DNA from: Reichenbachiella sp.
GTDB lineage: Bacteria; Bacteroidota; Bacteroidia; Cytophagales; Cyclobacteriaceae
Direction of reading: 5' to 3'
Length of the DNA: 64,000 nt
NCBI RefSeq assembly: GCF_033344935.1
Contig: NZ_JAWPMM010000001.1
Location: 2,218,001-2,282,000, forward strand
The notes under the pieces are model-generated. The model ran no database searches. It saw only the letters and a program-made list of their open reading frames with translations, and was not told the DNA's origin. The position numbers were made by a program, and so were the translations under genes. Shown here in pieces: positions 44,003 through 52,278 of the stretch; the stretch's first letter is position 1; the number at the start of each line of letters is the position of its first letter.

Positions 44003-44545
44003 ATGGAAGAATCTAGAAACGCTGAATGTTACTCTTATGAATACACTAATCAAAGGAGAGCGAAACCACGGATAGCTGTCGTTGAAAATAAAACCAACAG
44101 CACTTTATCTCACAGCTTAAATATAACTGTGCCTTCTTTTTTTGTTCACAATTGTAGCACTTCAGATAACAATCATTTGAATAAGTTGCGGGGTAAAGAA
44201 AATCCGATAAAAACCCTTGAAGCTAGTTATCACGCCAGACTAATCCACAGGATGAAGAAAGTAGTACTCGATCATTTGGATGACAATTCATTCACGATCG
44301 ATGATCTCGCCTGTTCTCAAAACATGAGTGTCAGTTCACTGAAGCGAACATTTAAAAAAATCATGGGAATGAGTCCGGGCAAATTCATCCGAGAAATAAG
44401 GCTTCAAACTGCAAGAACGCTTTTGCTAACTAAGCAATACACAACTATTAAAGAAGTAGTCTATGCTGTGGGTTTTGATAATGCTTCTCATTTTTCTAAG
44501 CTTTATCATGAACGATTCGGCCAGTTGCCTTCTTCACATTTATAA
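44003..44545 (+). CDS. AraC-family transcriptional regulator
   Basis: The 180-residue protein has an unassigned, polar N-terminal half without an obvious ligand-binding cupin domain, and an AraC-type double HTH from about residue 78: FTIDDLACSQNMSVSSLKRTFKKIMGMSPGKFIREIRLQTARTLL, then IKEVVYAVGFDNASHFSKLYHERFGQLPS. It is short for the family. It lies directly upstream of the two genes for secreted proteins on the same strand and is a candidate regulator of them, though separated by about 140 bases. Confidence 0.85.
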   Translation: MEESRNAECYSYEYTNQRRAKPRIAVVENKTNSTLSHSLNITVPSFFVHNCSTSDNNHLNKLRGKENPIKTLEASYHARLIHRMKKVVLDHLDDNSFTIDDLACSQNMSVSSLKRTFKKIMGMSPGKFIREIRLQTARTLLLTKQYTTIKEVVYAVGFDNASHFSKLYHERFGQLPSSHL

Positions 44546-44686
44546 TTTTTAATGACTCTCTGAATAGAGAATTGCAATTATCACTTTGAACTTTCTACCG
44601 TATCATCTGACCTTTTTCGAGTATCGAGAAGTCGAGGTACCAGGTAGTTTTGTTCATCTATCAAAAACTAATCAATCTGTACAATC

Positions 44687-45880
44687 ATGAAAACGAATTC
44701 TAATAAATCTCTGGGACTTACTACTCTTATTCTACTTCTTTCATTTCAAACAGCTTTCAGCCAGTTTGGATCTGAAGTTGATCCTGAATATCACGATTTT
44801 CTGGAAGTAGGAGCCCAGAAGGTCAAAATATTTAAACAAATAAATGGAACCGAAGGCGAGTATATGCTTAATACCGGAAGCCTGCTAGGGGTTCCTCAAC
44901 CTAATGGTATTGGTTTTTATGTCAACGATAAGCAAGGTCTTGTTCTTCAAGACAATGATTTTAAAGTTCTTTTTGATATGACAGTTGAGTCTAATTTAAC
45001 AGTCAATGGATATATCAATAATTTTTCGATGGTTTCAAACGGAGAAATCACTAATCTGAATACTCTGCAAGGTACCAATGACTTAAATTTTAAAGGTGCG
45101 CCTGGTGATGGAAGTGATATGATAATAACTGAATCTGGTTCAATTGTCATGGGGGCCAGCAATGATTACCCGAGCAAGTTGGTAGTGGTTGGCCCGGATA
45201 ATAATGGGACTGAAGCTATACTAAATCTCCGCAATGATGGGCATAGTATGCTGCTCGATGGGAACGAAATAGATGCAACAGCAGGCACTCTTTTTTTACA
45301 AAACAATTCAGCGCATAACATTGAAGCACTTAATCAAGGTGGAAATTTAGGTCTCAATATCACCGCTCCGCAAGAAAGACTACATCTTTACGGGAACCTT
45401 AGAATAGATGACGGGGCTATTATGTCTCATGGACCACTTGAATTTAAACCTGATGTAGATGCATCTGACGATGACGAAATAGTGTTTTACAACAACATTG
45501 AAGAAGAAACCATGCGCATCCACACGGATGGCAATGTGGGCATTGGTGTAGCAGCTCCTACCCAAAAGTTAGAAGTAGATGGGACAATTAAAGCCACCTC
45601 TTTTGTAACCTCCACAGCCAGTTTTCCTGATTATGTGTTTAGCAGTAGCTATAAGAAATTATCTCTCAACAATCTCGATCAATACATTCAAGTCAACAAG
45701 CATCTGCCCAATATGCCGGCAGAGGCTGAAGTAGTAGCCAATGGATTGGACGTGGCTGATGTGGTCATCAAATCAGTAGAAAATATCGAAACCATCTACC
45801 TGCACCTGATCGAAATGAATCAGAAACTAGATCAGCTTCAGCAGGAAAATGCTGCACTCAAGGCACAGTTGAATAAATAA
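44687..45880 (+). CDS. Secreted tail-fibre-like protein
   Basis: A 397-residue exported protein (signal peptide SLGLTTLILLLSFQTAFS). The body has repeated short beta motifs (LTVNGYINN, SDMIITESGSIVMG, MRIHTDGNVGIGVAAPTQKLEVDGTIKA) typical of fibre-shaped proteins, and the C-terminus carries FPDYVF ... YKKLSLNNLDQYIQVNKHLPNMP followed by a coiled coil (MNQKLDQLQQENAALKAQL). That C-terminal module occurs widely in Bacteroidota surface proteins. The following giant protein gene starts 26 bases after, so they are probably co-transcribed. The function is likely adhesion or structural. Confidence 0.75.
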   Translation: MKTNSNKSLGLTTLILLLSFQTAFSQFGSEVDPEYHDFLEVGAQKVKIFKQINGTEGEYMLNTGSLLGVPQPNGIGFYVNDKQGLVLQDNDFKVLFDMTVESNLTVNGYINNFSMVSNGEITNLNTLQGTNDLNFKGAPGDGSDMIITESGSIVMGASNDYPSKLVVVGPDNNGTEAILNLRNDGHSMLLDGNEIDATAGTLFLQNNSAHNIEALNQGGNLGLNITAPQERLHLYGNLRIDDGAIMSHGPLEFKPDVDASDDDEIVFYNNIEEETMRIHTDGNVGIGVAAPTQKLEVDGTIKATSFVTSTASFPDYVFSSSYKKLSLNNLDQYIQVNKHLPNMPAEAEVVANGLDVADVVIKSVENIETIYLHLIEMNQKLDQLQQENAALKAQLNK

Positions 45881-45906
45881 TTAGTAGTCCTATAAACCTT
45901 ACTACC

Positions 45907-48900
45907 ATGAAAATTATTTATAGCACAGGTGTGCTCTTGATTTGGGTCTTTTCTTTGATACTACCCAATAGAGCAGATGCACAAGACATTTCGACAGTTC
46001 TGTTTAGGGATTTGACGATGGACCAGCAGATCAAAGGTATCTTCTCATTGGAATTAGCATCTGGTGATTATCTAAAAGAAATGCCGGATGGTACACTATC
46101 TACTGAAGCATTCGATGAAGCTGATGAGCATTTCTATTTTTGGATCATTGAAAATATAACGACCAGAACCTTTCAATTGCATAGTGCAGCCACAGCTAGT
46201 TCTGTTTTTAGCCTAACGTCGGATGGTACTGCGTCATTAACTACAGACTTTGGATTGGAATCTGCACAGCTCATGCTCAGAATGGACCCTGCTGGACCAT
46301 TGCGCACTTTGCCGCTAGATGACTCATCGCCTGAAGCCATAGGATCTATAATTACAGGTGCTATCAGCAGCTATGCAGGAGTTGCAGATTGCGAATGTTA
46401 TGGATTGTCTTTTGCAGGTTCGCATAGGATCAACTTTCATGAGGCTACTTTTGCCAATGGTACTTATGTAGGATTTCCATTTGAAAAGTCTTATGAAAAA
46501 TCAAGTGATGGTATAATTACTCCAGGTACTGAGTCAACCAATATTGCAGTGAGTGGCGAAGGAGAGCAACTCAACTTCATCTCATCACAATTTTATGTAG
46601 GAGGTTTTGGCGAAAATGATTTCCAACTGACTGTAGCACCCGGTAGTTCGGGTACTGTTGGGTTTGTCAACTATATGAACCAAGTTTTCACACCGGAAGT
46701 CTACGAATATGCCAGACCAGAGGTAGGTATACGGTTTGAAGATGGAAAGATCGTGTTATTCGTATTTTCAGGCGATCAAGAGTTGCCAGATTCTGCCCCT
46801 ATAGACCAAGAAGTGGATACGGATTTCGAAGCAAACATTCCGATTCAGTTTGGGTTTAGAGATCAAAATACATTTTTTGCAAGACAAGGCGATAGGATAT
46901 CTTCTTTAACCACAGCAGTACCTGCTGAACAATATTTGAACCAATCGATCACTCAACGTGCACGTGTTTTGGTCAGTTTGAGCCAAGGGAGTATAGACAT
47001 GGCGTACACATTAGACAATGGCCTGATTAATTCGAGTAACGATCATGGTAGCATCAATGGGAAGTATTTTTCTTCCACCAATCCTTATTTGCCTTACAAC
47101 AGTGGAGAACAGTTGGTCAACAGTTTTGACTGGCAAGAATCCAGATGGAAGGTCAGACATGCAGGAAATCAAGAAGGTGAAGAGGTATTTAGCCCTTATT
47201 ACACCTATAGGTCGGACATGTCAAGTATCAACGCCAAATTTGGTGATAACAACGAATATCAAGGAGGTGAAGACTACTCTTCGCTCGATGGATGGGAATT
47301 ATTGAAAGCTAATTTGGGATACAATGCAGACGGCACACCAAGAAATATCACACCAGATCACCCCTATGTGATCATGTATGACAGAGTCAGTGCGGTGATG
47401 AGAGTTTTTGTTTTTGCAAAAAATGAGGGTGAGTCAAATCAGCTGCAAGTAGAATTAGGAGTAGCTGGTAAGTATCCCAATAACCCACAACCAGACGACT
47501 ATCACCCACTGCTTTGGGGTAGTTTGCAGCAATTCAAATCTTTCGATGAAATCCAGTATGGAGCCTATACCAAAACGACCAAACTCTACGGTACAGATGA
47601 AAGAAGGTGGTACTTCTATGATTTTATCATGGAGTATGACCCTTGCACCAGCTTCTTTGAATCTAGCATTATCATCAACATCAATAGAATCAGTAAAGGA
47701 GAGCTGTCTTTAGTTGGACGTTTACAAGGAGGAGAAATTCCTGCAGGGACACCAGAGTACAATGATTGGGTCGATCAAGATGAAAATTTCCTATTGGGTG
47801 TCATGGGTACTTCATACGATGAGGCTAGCAATTCCTTAGGTGATATTACCATGAATCGATTAAACCAATTTAACCTGATGGATTTCTCAACAACACTTGA
47901 TGGTCATGTCGTAGGTCGAGATATTACAGAAGCAGAAAAACAACAAGCCAAATTGGAAGCGGAGTCGTACGCCTTACAAGCAGATATGGATGATGCTGAA
48001 AAAGAAGCCGCTGCTAAGAAAACTATAGCAAAAGGATCTACAGCTATAGGAGCTGGGATCGCCGGAGGAATTGCCAGCGTATTTTTAGGCCCACAAGGAG
48101 GAATGGCAGTTGCACGGACGGTTAATACAATAGGAAATGGCATCTATGATTTAGTAGAGGGCATAGACGCACTAGGCAATGATGATATATTGCCTTCTCG
48201 TAAAATGGCCCAAGCAAAAAAGATCTATTACAACAGCATCAAAGACAAGGTCAAGGAAGATGACCAGGCACTCTCTATTTCGGCGCCTGAACCACGGCCC
48301 AGTGTTGTATTTGGAGATCTGGCTTTGACTGGCGAGATGACTACTCGGGTTAATATGGCGACTGAATATCTGGCTACACCAGGAGGACTCAACGCGGATC
48401 AGGCCTCGGAGTGGTATTTGAACAATAGAGGTGCAGCACCACTTTACAATAGCCCACTTGGGAAATTTACGATGCTCAACCAACCGCAATTTGCCGTAGC
48501 TGTGACTCGAAATGGCGATAAATATTATGCCTATCTTAAAATCAAGGAGAAACCCTACTTTGCATTCAACGATAGAATAGGAGGCAAAATCACGGATGCG
48601 ATTAAAATCTCTATCAATGTAGAGACAGCCGATGGTATTTCCCCAGCCAGAAATGCAGTCTCTTCGGGATACACGATACAGTTTGATGCTGACCAAGGGG
48701 CGCTTCCAGGAGGGATTGACATTACGAATCTATTGGATCAAAGTATGTTGAAAACAAACTTTGATGCCGTTGCTGAGAATGCTGATTTCGCTCAAGAACT
48801 ATCTAATTGGGTCAACGTTTCATACGAAGTGTGGTCGATGACTTTTACTACATTGAAAAGTAGAAATCAGCAAAGAGTAATAGCTAGTTCGAGTCAATAT

Positions 48901-50034
48901 TTTGACGGAAGTACAGTGTTTGCGTATCAAGAATTAGAAGGTAATTATACCGATTTTGCTTTGACTGCGGAAAGCAGGGAATTCGCGAACGCGACGGCAG
49001 CCTTTGATGCCTATGATTTTGGAGATCATGATAGTTTCGGACAAAACTATTCGATCTCAAATTTACAAACAGACTTCAAAACAGTCATGTTAGATTATTG
49101 TACAGCTTTGAGTGGAGTTGAACCAGATTTAAATGTAATGCCTAAGCTGGGCTTTATTGGAGATCGGTCAATCGATGAGTTGAGTCCATTAAATTTTACG
49201 ACAGATGTTAGAAATGACAATGAGTTGGATGAGAGTCAAATTCCTGTTTTTTCATTAGATCAAACTTCTATAGACAAAGGTATGACCATCGACGGTTCCA
49301 CTGGAGAATTTAGTTGGACACCTGCTGAAAGCCATGATGGTATCCATCAGGTGACAATATCGGTAGCAGATCAAGAAGGACGAAATGATCAGGAGAAAAT
49401 CAATATTACGGTGAAGGAAGTAAATGAGGCTCCAATATTAAATGAAGTTGGAGATCAAGTAATAGATGAGCAAAGTCAACTCACTTTTGCTGTTGAAGCC
49501 AGTGATCCGGACAATACCAATCAAACATTAACATTTACGTTGGATGACACTTCAATAGCCAGTGGTATGAGTGTTGATCCTTCTTCTGGTACTTTTGATT
49601 GGACACCTACAGCGCTTCAGGTTGGTCAACATGAGGTGACTATTAGTGTAAGTGATGGGCTGCTGGAGGACAGTGAAATAATAGCTGTCACAGTGAATAA
49701 GACCACCGATTCAAGTGAAGAGGAAGAAGGGGATGATGAAAATGAAGAGGATGACGAAACGATCTTAAATATCGAAGATCTGGATCTGGCAACAGTAATC
49801 TACCCTAATCCAGCAACAGGCGTGATTAATATCGAGATAGAAAATGAGTACAGAGGGGCTCTAGAGGTGCAGGTGCTCAATATTTCTGGTAGATTAATGA
49901 AGTATGAGGAGGTCTTTAAAAACAATAGAATCTTCCATCTAGCGATTGATTTAGAAGAATTGAATCCAAGCATTTATTTTATAAACTTAAAAACTGAACA
50001 CAACAACATAGTAAAAAAGGTCATACTCCAATAG
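45907..50034 (+). CDS. Giant T9SS-exported protein with Ig-like repeats and C-terminal sorting domain
   Basis: A 1375-residue protein with signal peptide (IIYSTGVLLIWVFSLILP, cleavage near ADA). The first approximately 690 residues are beta-rich and unassigned. Around 698-760 a helix AEKQQAKLEAESYALQADMD leads into a glycine-rich hydrophobic stretch (GSTAIGAGIAGGIASVFLGP), odd in a secreted protein. Two putative Ig/cadherin-like repeats follow (PVFSLDQTSIDKGMTIDGST; LTFTLDDTSIASGMSVDPSS), then an acidic linker (SSEEEEGDDENEEDDE) and a type A T9SS sorting domain (IYPNPATGVINIEIENEYRG ... YFINLKTEHNNIVKKVILQ). It should be secreted and surface-attached. Function unknown. Confidence 0.85.
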   Translation: MKIIYSTGVLLIWVFSLILPNRADAQDISTVLFRDLTMDQQIKGIFSLELASGDYLKEMPDGTLSTEAFDEADEHFYFWIIENITTRTFQLHSAATASSVFSLTSDGTASLTTDFGLESAQLMLRMDPAGPLRTLPLDDSSPEAIGSIITGAISSYAGVADCECYGLSFAGSHRINFHEATFANGTYVGFPFEKSYEKSSDGIITPGTESTNIAVSGEGEQLNFISSQFYVGGFGENDFQLTVAPGSSGTVGFVNYMNQVFTPEVYEYARPEVGIRFEDGKIVLFVFSGDQELPDSAPIDQEVDTDFEANIPIQFGFRDQNTFFARQGDRISSLTTAVPAEQYLNQSITQRARVLVSLSQGSIDMAYTLDNGLINSSNDHGSINGKYFSSTNPYLPYNSGEQLVNSFDWQESRWKVRHAGNQEGEEVFSPYYTYRSDMSSINAKFGDNNEYQGGEDYSSLDGWELLKANLGYNADGTPRNITPDHPYVIMYDRVSAVMRVFVFAKNEGESNQLQVELGVAGKYPNNPQPDDYHPLLWGSLQQFKSFDEIQYGAYTKTTKLYGTDERRWYFYDFIMEYDPCTSFFESSIIININRISKGELSLVGRLQGGEIPAGTPEYNDWVDQDENFLLGVMGTSYDEASNSLGDITMNRLNQFNLMDFSTTLDGHVVGRDITEAEKQQAKLEAESYALQADMDDAEKEAAAKKTIAKGSTAIGAGIAGGIASVFLGPQGGMAVARTVNTIGNGIYDLVEGIDALGNDDILPSRKMAQAKKIYYNSIKDKVKEDDQALSISAPEPRPSVVFGDLALTGEMTTRVNMATEYLATPGGLNADQASEWYLNNRGAAPLYNSPLGKFTMLNQPQFAVAVTRNGDKYYAYLKIKEKPYFAFNDRIGGKITDAIKISINVETADGISPARNAVSSGYTIQFDADQGALPGGIDITNLLDQSMLKTNFDAVAENADFAQELSNWVNVSYEVWSMTFTTLKSRNQQRVIASSSQYFDGSTVFAYQELEGNYTDFALTAESREFANATAAFDAYDFGDHDSFGQNYSISNLQTDFKTVMLDYCTALSGVEPDLNVMPKLGFIGDRSIDELSPLNFTTDVRNDNELDESQIPVFSLDQTSIDKGMTIDGSTGEFSWTPAESHDGIHQVTISVADQEGRNDQEKINITVKEVNEAPILNEVGDQVIDEQSQLTFAVEASDPDNTNQTLTFTLDDTSIASGMSVDPSSGTFDWTPTALQVGQHEVTISVSDGLLEDSEIIAVTVNKTTDSSEEEEGDDENEEDDETILNIEDLDLATVIYPNPATGVINIEIENEYRGALEVQVLNISGRLMKYEEVFKNNRIFHLAIDLEELNPSIYFINLKTEHNNIVKKVILQ

Positions 50035-50072
50035 ATTGTAATTCAGAACAATTAAATATAATAGTAAGGACT

Positions 50073-50104
50073 AAAGAGTTATACGCTTGCGTATAACTCT
50101 TTTA
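50073..50104 (+). terminator. Terminator after the giant secreted protein gene
   Basis: Perfect 14-base arms AAAGAGTTATACGC and GCGTATAACTCTTT with a two-base loop, followed by a few T. It separates the secreted-protein unit from the next gene. Confidence 0.75.
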
Positions 50105-50135
50105 CTTTTAATATCTGACACACCGTTTTTTTGCC

Positions 50136-50143
50136 AATCTTTG
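50136..50143 (+). promoter_or_regulatory. Weak promoter box for the 78-residue gene
   Basis: AATCTTTG followed by CAGTCT and the ATG seven bases after the box. It is the same imperfect form as upstream of the DUF5686 gene, again lacking the initial TA. Confidence 0.35.
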
Positions 50144-50149
50144 CAGTCT

Positions 50150-50386
50150 ATGGAAAGACAAATCAAGCTTATTTGGGATATGCATGGGCAGCATGCCAAA
50201 GGCACAGCCGAACATCATGCCATTCATTTGAAGGAGTTTGCAGAAAGGGAAAATATACAAACTCGCGATGTCGGTACCGAGGATTTTTCAGAGATGCACT
50301 CCATTGCTTTTATGGTTGTAGAGGAGAAGGATATGATCACGGTACGTGACGCTTTGAGACCGCAAAGGGCAGAGGTGGCGGAGTAG
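50150..50386 (+). CDS. Small conserved hypothetical protein
   Basis: The 78-residue protein (starting MERQIKLIWDMHGQHA) is rich in histidine near the N-terminus (HGQHAKGTAEHHAIHLKEF) and ends as a small alpha-beta fold (HSIAFMVVEEKDMITVRDAL). I cannot name the family; the histidine cluster could bind a metal. There is no signal peptide. The ATG start is placed right after the putative promoter box; the frame continues upstream into the terminator of the preceding gene and is not likely translated. Confidence 0.65.
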   Translation: MERQIKLIWDMHGQHAKGTAEHHAIHLKEFAERENIQTRDVGTEDFSEMHSIAFMVVEEKDMITVRDALRPQRAEVAE

Positions 50387-50455
50387 AAAGGTTCAAGATT
50401 TAAAAACCCTTTTTGAATAATCTTGAACAATGAATATTGAACCTTAAATTCTCCC

Positions 50456-50463
50456 TATCTTTG
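50456..50463 (+). promoter_or_regulatory. Bacteroidota-type promoter box upstream of purU
   Basis: TATCTTTG, about 38 bases before the purU ATG. No clear TTTG is seen at the 19-base spacing. Confidence 0.55.
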
Positions 50464-50501
50464 ACAAGACAACATTCCCAATTAGAAATTAAGGGAAAAC
50501 T

Positions 50502-51371
50502 ATGTCAGATCACAAAATCACCTTTCTGATCCAATGCCAAGACAGCAAAGGGATCATTTCGAAAGTCACTACATTTTTTTACGAAGAAGGTTTTAATATT
50601 CTGAGTTGTCAGCAGTTTACTGACAATATCCAGGAAGCCTATTTCATGCGGGTGAGTTTGGATGCCAAAGACCTGACTTATAGTCGTGAAGAGCTCAAAA
50701 GCCGCTTTGCCAAAATTGGAGATTCACTGGATCTGAAGTGGAGGGTGCATTTCACGGAAGACAAGGAAAATGTCGCCATTCTAGCATCCAAAACAACGCA
50801 TTGTCTTTTCGATATATTAGAAAAACATGGGGAAGGTAAGTTGCATTGCCACATTCCTTTGATCATCGCCAACCACGAGTCGATCAAATATGTAGCAGAT
50901 CAGTTTGGTATCCCTTTTCACTATTTACCCATCAATGGCGAAAACTGGCAGGAGCAGCAGAATGTTATTTTGGAATTGTTGGCCAAGCATGATGTAGACT
51001 TGATCGTCATGGCTCGATTCATGCGTATTCTATCTTCTGAGTTTATCAACCACTATCAAGAAAAAATAATCAACATCCATCATGCCTTTTTACCGGCCTT
51101 TCAAGGAGCTAATCCATACCGAAGAGCGTACGGAAGAGGGGTGAAAATGATAGGTGCTACAGCCCACTATGCTACAGATGATTTGGACGAAGGACCAATC
51201 ATAGAACAAGATGTGGAGCGAGTATCGCATGCCAGTACACCGGCTAGCTTGGCGCAAATAGGCTCAGACATAGAACGAAAGGTATTGAGTAAGGCAGTGA
51301 AGTACCACCTAGATCATCGAATAATTGTTACAGGTAATCGAACGATTGTATTTCCAGAAACAGAGGATTGA
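50502..51371 (+). CDS. purU: Formyltetrahydrofolate deformylase
   Basis: The 289-residue protein starts with an ACT regulatory domain (FLIQCQDSKGIISKVTTFFYE, about 8-28) and continues as a formyltransferase-fold catalytic domain (DLIVMARFMRILSSEFINHY, INIHHAFLPAFQGANPYRRAYGRG with the catalytic histidine, GATAHYATDDLDEGPIIEQDV). PurU hydrolyses 10-formyl-tetrahydrofolate to formate and tetrahydrofolate, balancing one-carbon pools for purine synthesis. The ACT domain is expected to sense glycine or methionine as in E. coli. Monocistronic. Confidence 0.93.
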   Translation: MSDHKITFLIQCQDSKGIISKVTTFFYEEGFNILSCQQFTDNIQEAYFMRVSLDAKDLTYSREELKSRFAKIGDSLDLKWRVHFTEDKENVAILASKTTHCLFDILEKHGEGKLHCHIPLIIANHESIKYVADQFGIPFHYLPINGENWQEQQNVILELLAKHDVDLIVMARFMRILSSEFINHYQEKIINIHHAFLPAFQGANPYRRAYGRGVKMIGATAHYATDDLDEGPIIEQDVERVSHASTPASLAQIGSDIERKVLSKAVKYHLDHRIIVTGNRTIVFPETED

Positions 51372-51374
51372 AAA

Positions 51375-51422
51375 TATAATCTTAATAGGCCAGGGTTTAA
51401 ACCCTGACCTATTAAGATTATA
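51375..51422. terminator. 48-base near-perfect palindrome after purU
   Basis: Left arm TATAATCTTAATAGG-CCAGGGTTT and its right partner match with one mismatch over 24 positions, giving a 48-base palindrome four bases past the purU stop codon. It has the structure to act as a terminator but no poly-T tail. Its central GGGTTTAAACCC is also typical of dispersed Bacteroidota palindromes. Confidence 0.55.
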
Positions 51423-51437
51423 AACTAAATTTATTTA

Positions 51438-51546
51438 CTCCCCTCAGAGTTACTCGATAGAGAACTCAGAGTAATTCGTGCAAGAAACAAACGCTGGAGG
51501 CTTGTTGGTGGACAACAACAACAACAACAACAACAAGGGCGGGCGG
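51438..51546. repeat. Intergenic repeat unit A with ACA microsatellite
   Basis: It opens CTCCCCTCAGAGTTACTC, contains TCAGAGT/ACTCAGA inverted ends, continues GTAATTCGTGCAAGAAACAA and CTGGAGGCTTGTTGGTGGAC, and carries about eight ACA triplets (51512-51536) before AAGGGCGGGCGG. Unit B at 52055 has the same order with a much shorter triplet run. No coding frame. Confidence 0.6.
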
Positions 51547-51631
51547 TAACTCAAGACTAATTGACAAAAGTTATAATTTTCATTAATTTGTAACTGACTT
51601 GTTTTTGATTAACTGAACCTAACTGCCTAAC

Positions 51632-52006
51632 ATGACTTTTACTCATCCAGCAATTGATATTAGATTAGAGCCGGAATTTGGACTGAATTGCATCTATTTT
51701 TCCTTTAAAGGGAAATTTACAAAGGATGCCTCAGAGGAGGCTACTAAATATTGGTCTGGTTTATTTGATTCTAATCAAGACATTTCTTACCAGTTCATAT
51801 GGGATTGTACCCAAATGTCAGGATTCGAACCTTCGGCTAGGTCGATTTGGTATGGTGCTATGAAAAAGCATAAAAGTAGGATTAATCACGTGACCATCAT
51901 TTCGCCGAGTATCCTGATTCGCGGAGCTGCAAGAGTAATGATGGAAGTATTTGGTGTGAAATCAAGAATGCTCAGGTCTATGGAAGAGCTGAAAGCACTG
52001 GCTTAA
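51632..52006 (+). CDS. STAS-like small protein
   Basis: The 124-residue protein has a beta-alpha pattern like a STAS/SpoIIAA-type domain (LNCIYFSFKGKFTKDASEEATKYW, then FIWDCTQMSGFEPSARSIWYGAMKKHKS, VTIISPSILIRGAARVMMEVFG). STAS proteins bind nucleotides or act as anti-anti-sigma partners; no kinase or phosphatase is near. The assignment is by fold pattern only. It sits between the two related repeat units A and B. Confidence 0.6.
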   Translation: MTFTHPAIDIRLEPEFGLNCIYFSFKGKFTKDASEEATKYWSGLFDSNQDISYQFIWDCTQMSGFEPSARSIWYGAMKKHKSRINHVTIISPSILIRGAARVMMEVFGVKSRMLRSMEELKALA

Positions 52007-52007
52007 G

Positions 52008-52052
52008 CTACGAACTGAATTTCTTCAAATTCAATACACATCTTTCTCCTTT
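52008..52052 (-). pseudogene. Relict duplicate of the thioesterase 3' end
   Basis: Read on the minus strand these bases encode KGERCVLNLKKFSS and a stop. The intact thioesterase at 52279-52848 ends EGERCVLDLKKFSL and a stop. The DNA matches over about 40 bases with about six mismatches, and the frame and stop are preserved. The match ends at the border of repeat unit B. It looks like a remnant left by a duplication or insertion event. Confidence 0.7.
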
Positions 52053-52054
52053 TG

Positions 52055-52148
52055 CTCCCCTCAGAGTTACTCCTCAGAGAACTCTGAGTAATTCGTGTAA
52101 GAAACAAAACTGGAGGCTTGTTGGTAGACAACACCAACAAGGGGGGGC
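52055..52148. repeat. Intergenic repeat unit B
   Basis: Same order as unit A: CTCCCCTCAGAGTTACTC, TCAGAGTT/AACTCTGA hairpin, GTAATTCGTGTAAGAAACAA, CTGGAGGCTTGTTGGTAGAC. Here CTTGTTGGT and ACCAACAAG form a perfect nine-base hairpin, so unit A appears to be an expanded version of this loop. Confidence 0.6.
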
Positions 52149-52213
52149 AGAGCATGGATTCCGCCACGTCATTGCCCAGCGATAGTCTGGGTAATCTGTT
52201 GGTCTATAGCAGG

Positions 52214-52258
52214 CTGCTTTTATGAAGCAGATCACCTGAATGCCTTTTTGGCATCAGG
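52214..52258. other. Two adjacent small hairpins
   Basis: CTGCTTTTATGAAGCAG and CCTGAATGCCTTTTTGGCATCAGG lie side by side between repeat unit B and the thioesterase stop codon. The second could serve as a weak terminator for the thioesterase gene but has its T run in the loop. Confidence 0.5.
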
Positions 52259-52278
52259 CGATGACGAGGTTACGAGAT

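Noticed and set aside
51512-51536. CRISPR-like short repetition
   Set aside because: It is a simple ACA triplet run without spacers, and no cas genes are present.
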